In this document: positions 48,101 to 63,500 of the stretch, piece after piece
How positions within the stretch are numbered: the first letter of the stretch is position 1
How the letters are laid out: each line of letters starts with the position of its first letter
From: Epinephelus fuscoguttatus
Lineage: Eukaryota > Chordata > Actinopteri > Perciformes > Serranidae
DNA length: 64,000 nt
Direction of reading: 5' to 3'
NCBI RefSeq assembly: GCF_011397635.1
Contig: NC_064771.1
Coordinates: 13,331,379 to 13,395,378 of the forward strand
The notes under the pieces: generated by a model
The model's input: only the letters and a program-made list of their open reading frames with translations
Databases searched by the model: none
What the model was told of the DNA's origin: nothing
Program-made: the position numbers and the translations under genes

Positions 48101-48818
48101 AGTCTCATGGAAATTTAAACATGCTTCACACAAACGGAGCTGCTGCAAAAGCAGTAAATTCACTGACTTTGCACTTTACTTGTTTAGTATGACTAGATAT
48201 GGTGGGACTTAAAGTCCTAACCCTATTAGTGTTAATGGCTGTGCTCTTACTGTTGAACTATTGATGAGTGCAACTCAGATGAGGACAAACTCTAAAATAT
48301 TAAGAATATAGACCACTGATCTCATGCCAGAGCTTTTCCTCTGTTCATACACAAGCAGATAGCCTGAGTTCATCTTAGGTTGCCCAGTCTAACTGTGTGC
48401 TCCCAGAACAGCTTACAGAGCACTCTGCAGAAGTTCAAAAGCTTTATATGATTTAACTAGACTGATCTGTAATACATTGCATATTGCCTCTCTCTTTCTG
48501 CTGCGTCGTTCAGGTCTGAACTCCATCCTGTTTGCCATCAACATCGACAACACTGACCTGAACGGCGGGGTGATGCAAAGAGGAGGCTCCTCTATGTCCC
48601 ACCTCCTTAAGGAATCAACGCAGGGAATCGGCAGCCTGTGGAAAGAGTCGACTCAGGGGGTCAGCAGCCTGCTGCGAGAGATCAGCACTGCCACGGCTGT
48701 GGTGCCCGGGTTTACTCCTAGAGTGGACGGAGCCTCAGACCCGCTACCTGTCCTGCCACGTAGCAGCTCTGCTGGTAGGAAACAGCAGTCTTTAGTATAG
48801 ACTTGTTTGTTTTGCTGC

Positions 48819-48870
<52 letters not shown>

Positions 48871-51800
48871 AATTCATAATACAATAGCCATGCAAGAACT
48901 ACCAAGTAGCATCATTTTTTACCTTTTTTCTCTCACAGATTACATAATTTAGCAGTTTTTGAAATTTATACACCAGCTGCACTGGCATAAGGAAGTTACG
49001 ACAGGCCCCAGTGAACGCTATAATGATAGGCCAAAGTGCACAATAGTTACTAGTCTTGAAGCAAAAACACACACCCACACCACCCACCCACCCACATACA
49101 CCATTAGACATACCAACATTGTGTTTGATTGAGTTACTTACTGCTTTCTCTTCCTGTTTTTTTCCTCTCTTGTCTTTTCATATTCCTGCTTTTATGCTTT
49201 GCTATGCTTGTTGATGTGCTCAGCAGACAGATCTGTCAGTCTTGACAGATTTTGTGCCTAAACTAGCTACCGTATATAGTAGCATTTCATTGCATGATGA
49301 AAGAGGGTCTTGACATTGGACAACATACTTAACAATCGTCATAGCTCATTTGTTTATGGCAAAAATACCAAAGAAAATAAGATAATATTCATTTAATTGA
49401 AAGTTTTTTTAATAGTTTATGTATAGTTTTTACAGCTATATATATATATAACAAATGGCACAATTTTTTTAATTTAGTTTGAGTTCCTTTTTGAACACAG
49501 ATGTATTTCCAAGGTGGCCATCTAAATCACTTACAAGAGCCCACTCTCTGCTCTCTCTATGGGCCCCCTCATCCCGCGGGCCCCAGTGCAACTGCACTGC
49601 CTGCGCAGCCTATATTTATGCCCCTGACCAGCAGCAAAAATCAAACATTTCCTCAGAACTTTGCTGACGCCGACTATTTCAGTGTATTGTTCAGTGTAAG
49701 GTGTTTCTGTTATTTTGTCCACCCCTTGATGGACACATAATATATTTCAGTATTACAGCATATTTAGTCCTAGAAATAGAAAAAAGTGTTTACGTCACAG
49801 AAATGATCACAGAAGCAGCACAAACAGTAAAACAACATAAGGTTCAGTCGGAGCATGTGTAATGAATGCACTGGTAGAACAAATCTAGTGGATGCAACAC
49901 AAGACGTCTGCAGCAAAGTGCTGCGGCGGTGATGAAATCCCCCGTGAAATGAGTAAACCCCTAGAATGTCAGTTCCTTGTTTGACCTCATTTAGCTGTCT
50001 GGCCCGGTCCAACCCATCAGGGAACTTACACCGTTTTCTCTCCCTCTGCTCAGTGGGATGAACAAGCTTTTAAATTTTAACTGTGTGGTGCTAAAACTTT
50101 TCACTGGAGTGAATGTAAATGAAATTCTAAGCTGGAGTGCAAGCTCCTCAAAGTGGGAACCCATTCAGATTATTCACTGGCTGAAGACTCGCTAATGCAC
50201 AGCCAGGCTTTTTGGCTCTGAAAAAGAAGAGAGTTGAACCACAGATAGTCTTATTAGACATGCACTTTTAAAGGCTTAATTGAAATAAACTTAAGATGCT
50301 GATGTCACCAGTACTAAACTTTGCTGGATGAACATTTGGAGGCAGCTAGTCTAGACAGGTGAAATGCACTGACTTCATTTTCACTTTGTACAAGGTTGAA
50401 ATTGAGGTTTTGTTCACTTCTTTTTCATCTCTCCTCCTCAGACTCAGGACTGAGGAAAGAGCGCCGGAGGAAAAAGAAAATCACCAACATCATTTCCTTT
50501 GATGACGATTTGGACGGAGGTGCGGAGGATGAGGAGGAGGGAGAGGACGACTCCCAGAAGATAGGCGCAATGAGGAAGAGCCACACTGCTCCTGCTCAGA
50601 GCAGTGTAGAGGAAGGCGTAGATCCTTTGGAGCCGGCCTTCTCCGAGTCGCCTGCCCAGAATGGCCTGGCTGAGCCGGGCATAGTCAGCTGGGTGGGGTC
50701 CCCCCATCCTTCTCGCACTCCACCAACTACTACACCTCCTCTGCCTGACAGTAAGAGTATAGACAACGAGGAGGAGGAAGAAGAGGAGGAGATGTACAAA
50801 CCCAGAGCACAAACCCAGGAGGAGGAGAGGGGCAGCGCTGATCAGTGAGTCAGATGACTTCAGTTGAATGTCAGGTTATAAAAAGTAGGAAGAGAAATAT
50901 TTGCCATTTTTGATTTATTTTACAAAAGTCAATATGGGCTCGGGGCAAAGTACCCTGGGAGGCTGTTCATTAAGTGCAGGTGACATTAAATAGGAGACCA
51001 TAAAAAATACGGTTAATTAAAAAGTGCTCATATTTCATTTCACACTGTTTTTATTCTGCTACTGATAAACTTTTTTTTATTGCTTTTCATTTATGGAAAG
51101 ATCCCACATACATAAAAAAGTAAACATGAAAAGATCTGCATTGCCCTGTCTCCTCAAAACCTGTTTGTTCCTGTGACATGGATACACTGGGTATGTCATT
51201 GCTCAGAATTTTGATAATAAGTTTGTAACATTTCCCCAAAATGTACAATGTCAGGACAAAGCTGCACAGGAATGATCTTCATTTATTGCTCCACATTTTT
51301 TCCAGCATGGTTTGACAATTATTTGCACCTAATTTTGGGGGTTTCCCCCTGTTTTATCTGTTGAGTTTTCAAATTACAGGCTGCTGGAGGTGATTAGTAG
51401 AATCCAAAAATTAGTTTCCTCCAGGTGTCTTTAGTCAGACAATAGATGCATGCACAACCTGCAGAGGCACAAAATCAACCAACATTATGAAAAGGGTTGC
51501 ATTACTTTGAGGTTCAGTTAAATTATCCCCAAAAAGGACCAAAAGTCCTGAAAAATAAGAGTAAAGGACAAAACAATGCTATGAAGTTTTTAAAATTTCT
51601 CACGCTGCAGCAGCAAAGTGTGTCTTCATCGTAATGATTACATTTTTTCTACAGCTGGGGGTTGTGTTCATGTGTTTAATGTGGCAAGACATTTTTTGTA
51701 ACATGGGTCAACATGTCACAGGAGTCACAGGACGCTGTTTACTGATTGACTGCGGGTATTCTCTGGCCGCTGTTTGCCGCAGAATTAAATGGTTGCGGCT

Positions 51801-54428
51801 TGCTTAACTCGGAGCGACCACTGGAGCATTTTGTAGGCCATACATGGCAGCATTTTGCTGCTGCTTGGTGTGTTTTCAGCATTACTTTGGTCCTGACATT
51901 TGTTGATTACACAAGAAAGACTTTCCCAGCAAGGCACGGCGGAGAGAGAGATATGAGGCAAAGATGCTGTGTGAGGTGACAGGGACAGGTGCATTCCCAG
52001 AAGTTAGTTACTGTGGTTTTTGCCTCACTGATTTGGCCCGTTGACAGCAGTTTCAGAGTGACTGTGACACATAGTCAATGTACTTAAGCTACAGACACAC
52101 AGACATGAGTCCAGCGTGAATAAATTTCCATAAAACTGCTCAGATCCTAAAAAAAATGCTCTTTATAACTCCACAAAGTGCCTGAAAATTATCAGCTTTT
52201 TAAGTTTTCTTCTGGAACAAAGTAATTCAGTGACACTCATGTGCATATCTGTGGGCACACTGCACAAAGGAGCTCCTAATAGCTAATTCGGCATACTTTT
52301 AATGATGCTAGTTTGCTAAAATGTAAACAAAATAAGCCTTAAAAACTGGGCTCAAATTGTAGCCCACAGCGTAACTCACTGAAACCATAGTAACACTGTT
52401 TCCTGTTTACATCCCCTAAAACGGGATTGGGAGGCAAAGTTGTCTTGATTTCTTTCTGAGGGGAGACTCAAAGTGTCAGACTTTGAAAATCCCTGGAATA
52501 GACTACAAAATGTGTTGTGCAGCTGACCCTGGGAGTGAAATGTAGTCATTGCTCTGTAAAAAAGCCAAACTGACTGAGATTGAAACTGTCTTGTTTCAGG
52601 GTGGTGGTCGGCAGCCTGTCCAGTGTGTCCACGTGGAGCCCTCTACAGGTGATGACTGACCACAGCAGCTCGGACATCCTCATTCCTGTGAACCCTGCAG
52701 ACTCACAGCCAGGTACCGTAGTCCTGAAAACATCAAACAAAAGCTGCAGACTTAATTCAGGATCATGCAACTTCACTGAAGTCAGAAGCGCATTTAATGC
52801 TCTCTGTTCCCAGATTAGTATATTTCTTGACAGCCTTTAGTTGACATTGCTGCACTGATCCCCAAACCAGCGCTCTAAGAGTTCTTTCCCTGTTAAAGAC
52901 TCTCCTGTTTTTATGTTTTTGCTGCTGACACCAGCTGCTTATGGCTTCAGTGTAGGGGTCAGATGTTTATCAGATGAATTCTCGGGACTTTCTCTGTAAG
53001 TCTATACCTTCACTTTCACTTCTGTTTTGTTTCAGTGAGCTCTGTGGAAGACACAGCTGCATTTCCTGCTCAGTGCGAGTCAACAGGCCCGGTGGGAAAC
53101 TGTGAGAGCAGCAGATCGCCTTTAACATTTAAGTAAGCTGCTGTCATTTCAGGCGGGACTGATGTGCTGCAGTTTAGTTGCTATCAAAATATTCATCAGG
53201 TTTAGTCACAAGACTAAACAGGCAAATCAAGTCTGTGTGCCTTTGTGCTGCAGCTTCAGCTTTCTTCACAAAGATGAATTATGAAATGTGTTGCAGTATG
53301 GAGTCCAGTCCACCGACGCAGTCTGCTCCACTCTCCAGTGTGCTGCCAACATCTGGTCTGCCAGAGTCCATGACAGTGGGTGAGTATTGCTACTTTTTCT
53401 TCCTGTCTGACTCTTACTATTTTCACTCTCTCCTGCTCTTCTAGTTGGGTTTGTTCTCAAACCGGTTCAGTGTTATGAATCATCACTTTATAGCACATGT
53501 GAGCAAGCACTGACAGACGAACAGCGCCTTTGAACGGGACGTCAATCAAAGCTGTTAAATCACTTGAACTGCAAAGAATTATGTTGTTGGTATCATTACA
53601 ATCACTGACTGCTTTGGAGTTCGTTACACTCTGAGGTTAGATTGTCTTCTGATAAAACCTGCAGACTGCAGTTACTTTGCACATTTCTGCTCAGCAAGCA
53701 GCAAACAGTGCACAGAAAACAGGTTAAGTGTAGGGCCTGATACAGTAAAATTTTCACTTGGTGGAACTCCTTAATTTCTTTGCACATCTGAGGATAAATG
53801 ATTTACATAAGATATGACAGCACAAATCACAAGTGTTGAATCACCAAGCTTCTCTTGAGGCTTTATAGGACGACAATCTAATCTCAGAGTGTTTTCCAAA
53901 GAAGTTTTGTGATGGTAATGAATCCTGTGGAAGTCCTGACATGTCTTTGTCTGGAAATCTCACCACCAGCTGTCGTCTGCGGCAAATTAAATCAGACTCG
54001 CTGATTAGTATTTTCAAACCTTGTTGTGTTTCTGTGCGGTTAAAGTGATCTAATTTCTTCGAGTGCCAAGAGATTGTTCAGTTCCATATTATTTCCATCA
54101 TGGCAAATGGTCCACCAGGTGGCACTGTTGGTCCAGTGTACACACACATTACAGTCTAAACACACTCGTCTGCTCCCCTCAAAGGATTTTGCTTGAGAGA
54201 AAAAATGGGAGAGTGTGACACAAAGTCAGATTGTGTGAATGCCTGGTGTATACATCAGCTATGTGATTTAAGCTGTGGATAAAACACAGTTGATGAGCAC
54301 TTAAAGGTGTGTGTGACTCAGCACATGCAGGTTTTGCTCTGGCCTGGAGTGTGGGTAGTGTTTTGCTTGGTGCCCTGGAGCTAATTGGACCACAAGATGC
54401 TCACACTGATGCAGTTTGATTCCTTGGA

Positions 54429-54504
<76 letters not shown>

Positions 54505-57500
54505 GGGTTGAGGGAGGGAAAGTGATGGAGAACCAGGGTAGGAAAGGTGAGTGGAGCTACCTGTAAGCGCCTTCGTCCAATCTATTAGCCCTCGCTAAGA
54601 GGAGGTCGCAGCGCCACAGAGAGAGCTGGCGAAAAAAATCTCTGCTGTAAAGGCAGAGAAAACGGTCCTCTACATACGGAGCTCCACGAGGCCGTAGAAA
54701 GATGTAAAACAGCAAATCACAGTCACTGAGCTTTTAGTTAAAAGTCGCCCTCACACACTGTAACATTACTGTAATGTCAGTTTTTTGTGTCAGTCCCCCG
54801 GAATCAAAGAGCAGAGAGCTCCTCTCCAGACTCACTGACATCCAACAGTCTCACAGGAAAAAAAAAACATCGCCACAGAGGCAGAGATACCAATTTTTTA
54901 CGCCTACTGTCGGCTCAATAGACCAGAATGCAATGCAGCCAAAACAGATTTTGCATTTTGACTAAAAGACCGTGACTTCTTCTCGACTGGAAAAACCTCT
55001 CTCTCTCTTTCGCTGGTGGTGTTGCTTTTGCTCTCCCCGCCTACTCTTGTAACCCAAAGCAACAAGTACAGGCGCCTTTCTCGAGAGGTTGTGCAAAGTC
55101 GTTGTGGGAAAATGTAGGAAACCACTGAGGAAGAAGAAGATGAGGCAGGTTGAAGGATAGTAACTTGGAGAACAATTCTTGGAAAGCACTAAGTTTATTT
55201 AAATATCTCATCGTAGATTTTGCCTTTAAGCAGTTTAAACTTAATTTGCATTGGTCTAATCTGAAGCTTAACTTATTTCTTACCACTTCTATCTTCATAA
55301 AGGCCACGTTAAAGGGGCACTCCACGAATTGTGCATATGAAGTTCAGGTTACTCACCAGGAAGAGTACTACTCAGCCTGTGAAAACAGTTGTATAATTTC
55401 ATCTGTAGCTGTGGGGAGGCCTTTCCAAACTTTAGAAAAAATATCCCCGATGATGTCATTGTGATGTCATGAGGGTCATCTCAGCTTGAGACTTGAAATG
55501 ACAGCTTGAAATGTTAACAGAACTCTACACTTAATCTGAATGTGAAGGGTTTGGAAGAAGTTGGTTGTTTGGAAGCACTGGAGACATAATAAAAGATGCT
55601 AATGAGATGCATTGTGGGAAATGTTTTTGCTTCTTGACACATGTTAAGGACTAAACGTCTTAGTATCTAGTACGGGTGGGGGGAAAAAGAATTTACTTAA
55701 GTTTTGCAAGTTTCCTTTTTATGGTTCTTTTAACTAGTCTTTTAACGATTGAATCAATGTAAGTAAAATTGGGAGGTGTAAAGAATTGGTCTTTTATATC
55801 GTAGTAATCTACAAAACCAAGTTTGGCACCATATCTGTTTCAAGAAAAACAAAGCGGATATGAGAAAGCAGACAATGGCAGACAGTCCATGGACATGGAC
55901 CTTAAGCTGCTTGAATAAAAATTCAATGAAATGAAAGTTCAGTGTTGATATTCAGGCAGTCACACACAAATAAATCAATGTTTGGGAAAAACTGCAAGCT
56001 TGATGAACAGGAAAGCTAGATGTAGCAGTTTATGTTTACTTCCAAATGTATTTTTTCCCATTGTATTGTACATGTAATGTACATTATATTAAGTAAGTAA
56101 AGTTTATTTAATATAGCACCTTTTACAGAGCAAGGTCACAAAGTGCTTCATAGGAATAAAATAATAAAATGATTACAAATAAGACCATAAAAACATTAGT
56201 TTAATTACCACTTTTCCATAGAGTTCTAATGCTGCTGAAATAACAGCCAGAGAGATTGACTGGCACCTGTTGTTTTTGGAAATATATCTCATTATGTAAA
56301 GTCTCTAGAAGTGTATTATTCAACTTTTCCCATGGGAGTGTTAAAAAAGGGAACAAAAATCGCAAATAAATTGTAATATTGAATCGCAGTACTTAAAAAA
56401 TTGCAATACATATTGAATCGGCACCCAAGTATTAGGATAGTATCAACTCGGGAGATAAGCATTATCATCCCAGCTCTCATGTCTGGACCTCTGCTGATTC
56501 GATTTTGACCATTCTTTTTGTTGCAGCTCCTTAGCTCACAATGTCGGTTGATTGGTTTGCAGTTCCACAAAAACTTTCCCACCTTTGGCAGAAAGTTTTT
56601 GCCCCAAGAGGCTGAAATTTGGCACAGAGGTCAAGTATGTGTGTGTGAAGGTGGGTGTTTGTGTTCATGCCAGTTGGCTTAAAGGGTGGGTGGCCATTTG
56701 GCAAACATGGGCAACATGTGGACGCGTGCATACATGGTCGCAGCAAATGCATATTTGCACTGGTTTAAAAATCCGACTCTTGTCAGTTGATAAAACGTCC
56801 GCAGACAATACAAAAAAGCTTGAGCATGTTGATTCATTCAGGAATCAGAATGAGCAGTTGATTGGCTCACATCCTGATGCAAGAGAATAATAAGACCTTC
56901 TATGAATAGAAAAATTTGCAATGTATCATTACAGTGTGTGTATGTTTAGTGCTAAAGAATACTAAAAACAGCTAATGACAGTGTTTGCCCTTTTCATGAT
57001 TAAGGCTTTGTGAAACACACACACACACCCCCACACACACACACACACACACACCCACCCACACACACACACACACACCCACACACACACACACACACAG
57101 ATGATTGCAAAGCATGCTGGATTTTAAAGATATGTGTGAAACTGAGAGGAAGTAATGGTGTTGAGAGGAAGAAGAGTGTCGTGCAAGCTGTCCCTCACCG
57201 ATTGCCACCCTGCCGGCCTAACAGCGTGTGAGGCCAAGCCGTCCATTGATTGGAGAGTATGGAGTCTATAATTCACAAGGCACCTCGATTACATGGCCAA
57301 GCTCTCTGCTAATGCATCTATTATTGGAACAATTGAGTAAGCGCGCAGGTTCCGGTGGAGACAGACCGACAGACACACACACACACACTCGTCCCATTAA
57401 AGGTGTCTTTTATACACACGAGGACAAAGTTGCTCGCACGTGTATTTCCCCTCACACTCACACTTGTGCTGTAATTTGACCACATTCCCCTGCGAGGCCG

Positions 57501-60500
57501 GAGGGGCGTCTAGGTCCACTGAAGTCCCTAATGGCTTGTCTGTGGCACCCGCTGTGAACGCGTGGTCGGACGTAAGGTCACATTTATTCCTGGCCTGCTG
57601 ATGTGGAGAGTGGAGCCGTGGAGATAATAGACTTCCTCTTTTCTCCTCTGCTCTCTGTTGCACTCTTCATCACACTCCTCCTCTTCTTCCTTCTCCTCCC
57701 CCCAACCTGGCACTTAGCTCAGGGCTGGTGGAGACCTACTTGTGTCTGGGGCTACGTTGACACCCTACATTAGTTATGAGAATAGAAGTTGTGGTCTCTG
57801 CATGTTGTGTGTGTGTGTGAGTGCGTGTGTGTGATGGTGGAATGCACAGTGCAGGGAAGATTAACTCCTTGTCTCATGGTTGTTATTTTTGGAAGTCCTG
57901 GTAACAGCCTAGTTAGAGGCTTTGAAACCTTCATGTGCACCTCCAAGCGTAACTACGGAGATGACTCACTGTACCACCACACAGCCCGGCCCAAATCTGT
58001 CCTTTACATCAGGATGGAGATTAACATCAGCCAGCAGCTGACTGCTAGCAGACTTTGGCTGTAGCTGATACAGTTCAGCTGACTGTTGCTTTAAGGCTGG
58101 AAAAGATACTGAGGATTTCTAGACTGGAGTTGCTGCTGTCTTGTACTAAATTTGACCAGGCTCCACAGCGAAAAAATGACACTTACTACCGCAGCTTTTA
58201 TCATCGTATTCATTGTTAATTAACATGTTAGTACAATACTTTTTTCTTACATAGTGATCCCAGAATTGTCAACGTTTAGGCTTGTTCTTATTTTAGCCAT
58301 CAGCGTGTCTGTTGGTCCACCACTTTGGTCCAGACTGAAATGGATTGCCATGAAATTTTGTGCAGACATTCACAGCCGCTGGACGATGAAGCCTAAGAAT
58401 TTGGTGATCCCCATCCTGCGCCACCAGGAGGCTGAAGTTTTCACAAATCCTGTGAAATATATGGGGCTGTACCCGACTCAGAGTTTTGTCAGTTAGATTT
58501 GGCTGTTCAATACAAATATTTGACTATTTGTTACAGCCTCTCTAAACCAGTGGTTCCCAACAGGTGGGTCATGGTCTTAAAGTGGGTCATGAGTCCATGC
58601 TGAATGGACAGCAAGTGACTCGCAAACATGTCAAGTTTCTAAAAAAGGCACTTTATGTGGAAGTACGGTGAATTTCTGGAGTGTAGCTTTTTTTGTCAAG
58701 TGCTATTTCCTGCTGTAAAATAAATGACTAATGGACAGCTACTTGACAGAGACAGCAATCTATCTCGACGACATGGCCAAACGCAAATATGACGCTAAAT
58801 ATATTAAACTTTGGACCTTGAACTAATGACAAAGAAGAGATCTGGACTCCATGGCTGGACCAGTTGCGAACCACTGTTCTAAACAAACCAAGGCACTACA
58901 AGAAACCGAACATACCAAAAAGATCACCACAGACAGGGGTTGGAGATCTCAGCCAAACCAAACAAAAGATGGGGCTGGGCCAACCATTGTGTTGGCCGTC
59001 GCACCCAGCTCATCCCCCAAACCACCAAATTGAAACTATACCAAACCACACAAAATTCAGAAACTAAATTATCGGCAATCTCCAACCCACACTAAAATAA
59101 CAAACAACAAACCCCAATAAGTTGCATTGTGCTGAGAAACATGGCAGGAAGAAAAACCACCCCCCCACGACTGCTGTGCTGCTGCGGGCGTGTGTGTGTG
59201 TGTCTCCCACACTCTGCCCCTCAGCTCCCTTTTATTCTAGCCTGCCAATTTCTCTCAGGTGCAGCGCTACTGCTGAAGGAGTGAGACAAGTAGTGTGGAG
59301 TCAGAGAGAGAAAGACAGAAAGCAAAACAAGAAGTACACCCAGTGGTGCATAATACAAGATATACAGGGCCACACGTAACATAGACGATCATGCAAGGCT
59401 TTACTGAACTGCTGGATTTTTGAATGGGGTTCCACTTGATGTTCAGGGTGGTAGTGACGTTTACATAATATGATAAATAAGCCAAGTTAGCCCTCTGAGC
59501 TAATGCATACTAACTATTAGGACCCCCTCAAAAACGAGATGATGCGTCTCAAGGGGTTTATCCTACCCTACAATAAATTTCTTCTATGCTAACGATAAAT
59601 TTTTGCCGACACTAGATACCAAACAGAAGCCAGAAACGGTATCGTATTAAGTTGTGTGAGCTGTAAATTCACCACTTCTAAGCAGAAGGCAGCTGATAAT
59701 GTTGTCTCTGAGCCTGACTGGGCAAAGCTTGTCTTCCTCCGGGATGCTTCTTTTGTCTCACTCAGACTCACCCTGGGTCTGGGTCCACGTCCAACCGAAA
59801 TTTTGTGCAGACATTCATGGTTCCCACATGATATCTCGTAATGACTTTGGTGGTCCCCTTTCTCGACCTCCAGCGCTTTTATGAGGTCTTTCAGTGAAAT
59901 GTCTCGACTACTTTCGGAGGGATTGCCATGACATTTGTTACACACATTCATGTGCCCTTCAGGTTCAATTTTAATAACTTTGGTAATCCCGTAAGCTTTC
60001 CTCGAGGTCAACATTTTAATTTGGAATTAGACTGCTGATGCCTCGTAAAGACACCTTGAGAAAAAAAATGAACTCTTTATGGACTTTCCAGAGTTTAAGT
60101 ACTCAGCATTTCTTTTTTTCAAGATGGAAAAGCAGCATTTAATATCATCACATGATGCAATAACTCTCCATACAGATAGGAATGCTGCACATTATGGGCA
60201 TTGTCAAGAAAACATAATTCAATCAATAGATGACTGAACAAGCCGTCTGTAGAGACACGATTTTAATTTATTGTTTGCGGACATTCCATTATTCTTTAAA
60301 ACAGCTGATCTACAGCATCAGCTTATTTCACCCACGTTCAAGTCAGAGTACTTTACAAAATATGAGCTCAGTAATCATAACGGCTTTAGAGAAATGTCAG
60401 AATCCATTACTCCGGAAATTGTTTTGGGTGACAGCTTTGTAACATGAACAATTTTGAGATATTGTTTAATATTTTATTTTGCTGTAGTCAGGGAGGAGCT

Positions 60501-63500
60501 GCCATTATATCAGAGATGGGCGAGAGTAACAGCCCATAATATGTTATTAAGGGCAAACATCAGCTGAATATATCAGTGGATTCATAAAAGGGCTATGGCT
60601 GATAACTGTCCTGAGTGGTTGAAATTGGCACTCTAACTCATTGTGTATGGTTGAGCCATAAAGCTGAGGTACTGGTCCAATGTGCTATCTGATATGGAGA
60701 AAAAAAAATTGGATTTGGAACTGGAGATAAGGGACCTTCTGTCCCACATCCTGGGCCAACCAGGCAGATATGTAACATCAAAAATAAAGGGTTGTACTAA
60801 AATCTTACTTATGCTATGAGGAAGAACATTTTACTGTCTTATGTCTTTGGACTGTGGGAGGAAGCTGGAGTACCCTGAGAAAACCCACGCTGACACGGGG
60901 AAACATGCAAACTCCACACAGAAGTGTCGCCTACATGTGGAATATGCTGATGTAATTTGGATTTTAGGAGTGCTCTTAAGGCATGTATACAGTGCTTTCA
61001 GATTTTGGATCACAACTGGGGTTTTACCACAGTTTGCGAGACACTGCCTCTTGCCTGTTTACAGTCAGCTCCGTACGTTGTCATGGTTATGTTTTACACA
61101 GTCCGACTGACTAACATTTTGCAAGGCTGAAGGGTAGAGATACATGGCTGAAAGAAAAGCCTGTACCTCTGGTCAGATAAAGAAGCATACCTGTGTTTAA
61201 ACATCATGAAAGACATGGATATTAACAGGTTTTTGGATAATGTGCAAATATCACAACACTGACTTGCAGCTACATGAGATGTTTCACCCGGCCTGACCTG
61301 GCTAACGTGCATTACGCGGTTGATGCCACAACGTCCTTTGTTGTGTTGAGTTCTATACAATAAACTGCAGGTTCCAGTTGCAAAACTATCAAAGTATTTA
61401 TTCATAGCGCCAAACACAGGTTGAATAAATGTCCATCTTCAATGTTAATGTCAATGTCAACCTTTCATTCAAACTGAACACACAGCATGTTACACTGTCC
61501 TGCACCACAGCGGTCAAAAACCTATTGCTCTTCCGGGCTGAAACACCTGATAGCATCAATGTTGTTCCTACCTTTATACCCTTATGTTCAAAATATCAAC
61601 ACAGCGCCACCCAGTATGCATCCATGGTAACTTATGTTTCAGATCTGCTGTGTGAATGACAGGCCCATTTCCACTGAAGAAGTTCCTGGTACTATTTGCA
61701 GGGCAGGAACTTTACAGGAACGTCCTTTCGCTCAGCCCTCTCAATTGCCGTGTCTCCACTGAGAGGGTGGAGTAGGAGGAAGGTTCCTGTAAAGTCACCG
61801 GGCTCTGGATGTGACGTAATTGTTGCGCGACCATTTTGACCAAGGTGTCTCCTTTTAAAAATGCGACTCCTCGTCTGCTGAGTTTTAAAAATGCTGGCTA
61901 TTTTGTCTCTTTCTGTTGATGTCACATCCCGCCTTGAGTATATCCAGTCAGCACCAAGTAAACCCCAAGCCCCACCCAGGAGTTTTTCGGGGCTGTTCTG
62001 AGTACCTACTCTGAGGCAGGGACTTGTTTAATCCCTGTTAAAGTTTCGGAACTCTTTCCTTCAGGGGTGGTTCCTGCGGTGGAGACACGCACCAACGGCC
62101 CCGGCCCCATAAAATTACCTCAAAGTTCCTGCAGTGGAAACAGGCCTTATTTGGCTCTTACACTGACCTTTCAAGAAAGTGGTTGAAGGAATGAAAGACG
62201 GAGCCTGTGTTCACATGGTCTTACAAGTACGCCACTGGTGGAAAAAAAAAATCCTATTTTTGACACAAAGATGCAAAATAGGACAAGTGGCTCCAGCTGT
62301 TATACTTTTCCAATATTACAGTCTTAGCCATATAAACAGCTTAGTAGGAATATTGTCTTATTTGTAATAAGGGCAAAAACTTGAATATAACACCAAAGAA
62401 AACCCAGAATATTTTGTGCACGTAAACATAACGTGCATCATTGTAACTTCTTCGTTGTGTGTATGAATCTAAGCTGGTGTTCTTTTTCTTTTTGTTTGTT
62501 TCTATTATTTAGAAACTCCTGTAGATTTCATAATGTGTCCATCTTCTACTTGTCGTTAAAGTGAAAACTAGTAAATACATTGTCGAAAAAAAGGTTTTGA
62601 GTGGTAACACAATAAAAATGGCTGGTGTTGGTGTTGAGGTGTATGAGCCAAAATGACAGGACAAGTGAATGATGGTTTTCTTGTCCTGCTGTCGGCTGTG
62701 TTCAACTGTATGATCAGTTGAGTAGAATAACACTGCCCACAATTCACTTATAAAAGTTGTTTTGAGTTTGGTTTCATATTTTCTTGATACATAGTTTAAT
62801 GTAAGTGGTAGCCAGTGTTTGCCTCCCAAAATTTATCTTGGATTAGGCTCTCTCTTCAGGGTTTTTTAGCAGCTTCCAGAAAATGTTTTACTGTAGCAAT
62901 AAAAGTGTTCTCTGTGAGTCAGATAGATATTATGCATAAGTTCTGTCATCTTAAAAAAGTAAAAACCTGATTTTATCAAAGCAGTTCATCTTAAAGATGG
63001 AACAAAAGAGCAGCATTAAAAAGTTGGATTCCATTATTTCTACATTTGAACACTGTACGTTATTAGTTTTTGCATATTGCTGTGTGTAGTGTCTGTGTGT
63101 GTTTTGTGTCTTTGAAGTAGTTTTAGTGTATAAGTCTCACTGTGGTCTCTCTCCTCTGCAGTGGAGCTTCGTCAGGCCATTGTAGCCATGATGAACAGGA
63201 AGGACGAACTGGAGGAACAGAACACGTACGTTATGGGTTATATTCTCCTTATCTGCCGCCCGCAAACCCCCAAACACGTACACACTTACACTCAGACTGG
63301 AGGAAGATATCGAATGACCTTTCTGTATAAATTGTGTCAGCTTGTTTTCCTTTTATCCTGAGACGAGAGGGGGTTTTTTTGTGCTGACTTGGGGGCAGGA
63401 AACTGTTTTGTTGTGTTTTGTTTTTAGCATCAAGCCACCAGAGACTTATGATTTACACTCATTTAACAGCTGCTAAAAAGGAGCCTTGTGCAAACAGCAA

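Larger units (their letters stand above)
53380..63161. other. snx29 intron 11 (about 9.8 kb)
   Basis: The largest intron in the window. It holds (TG)n and (AC)n microsatellites, a TTAA-type MITE start (55313), an hAT MITE (58548-58876), two copies of a dispersed repeat (58300, 59760), a SINE body (60838) and a 487-bp MITE (61661). I see no embedded gene. Confidence 0.6.

Noticed and set aside
59589-60014. A 141-residue minus-strand frame
   Set aside because: It overlaps a dispersed fish repeat and has no coding features.
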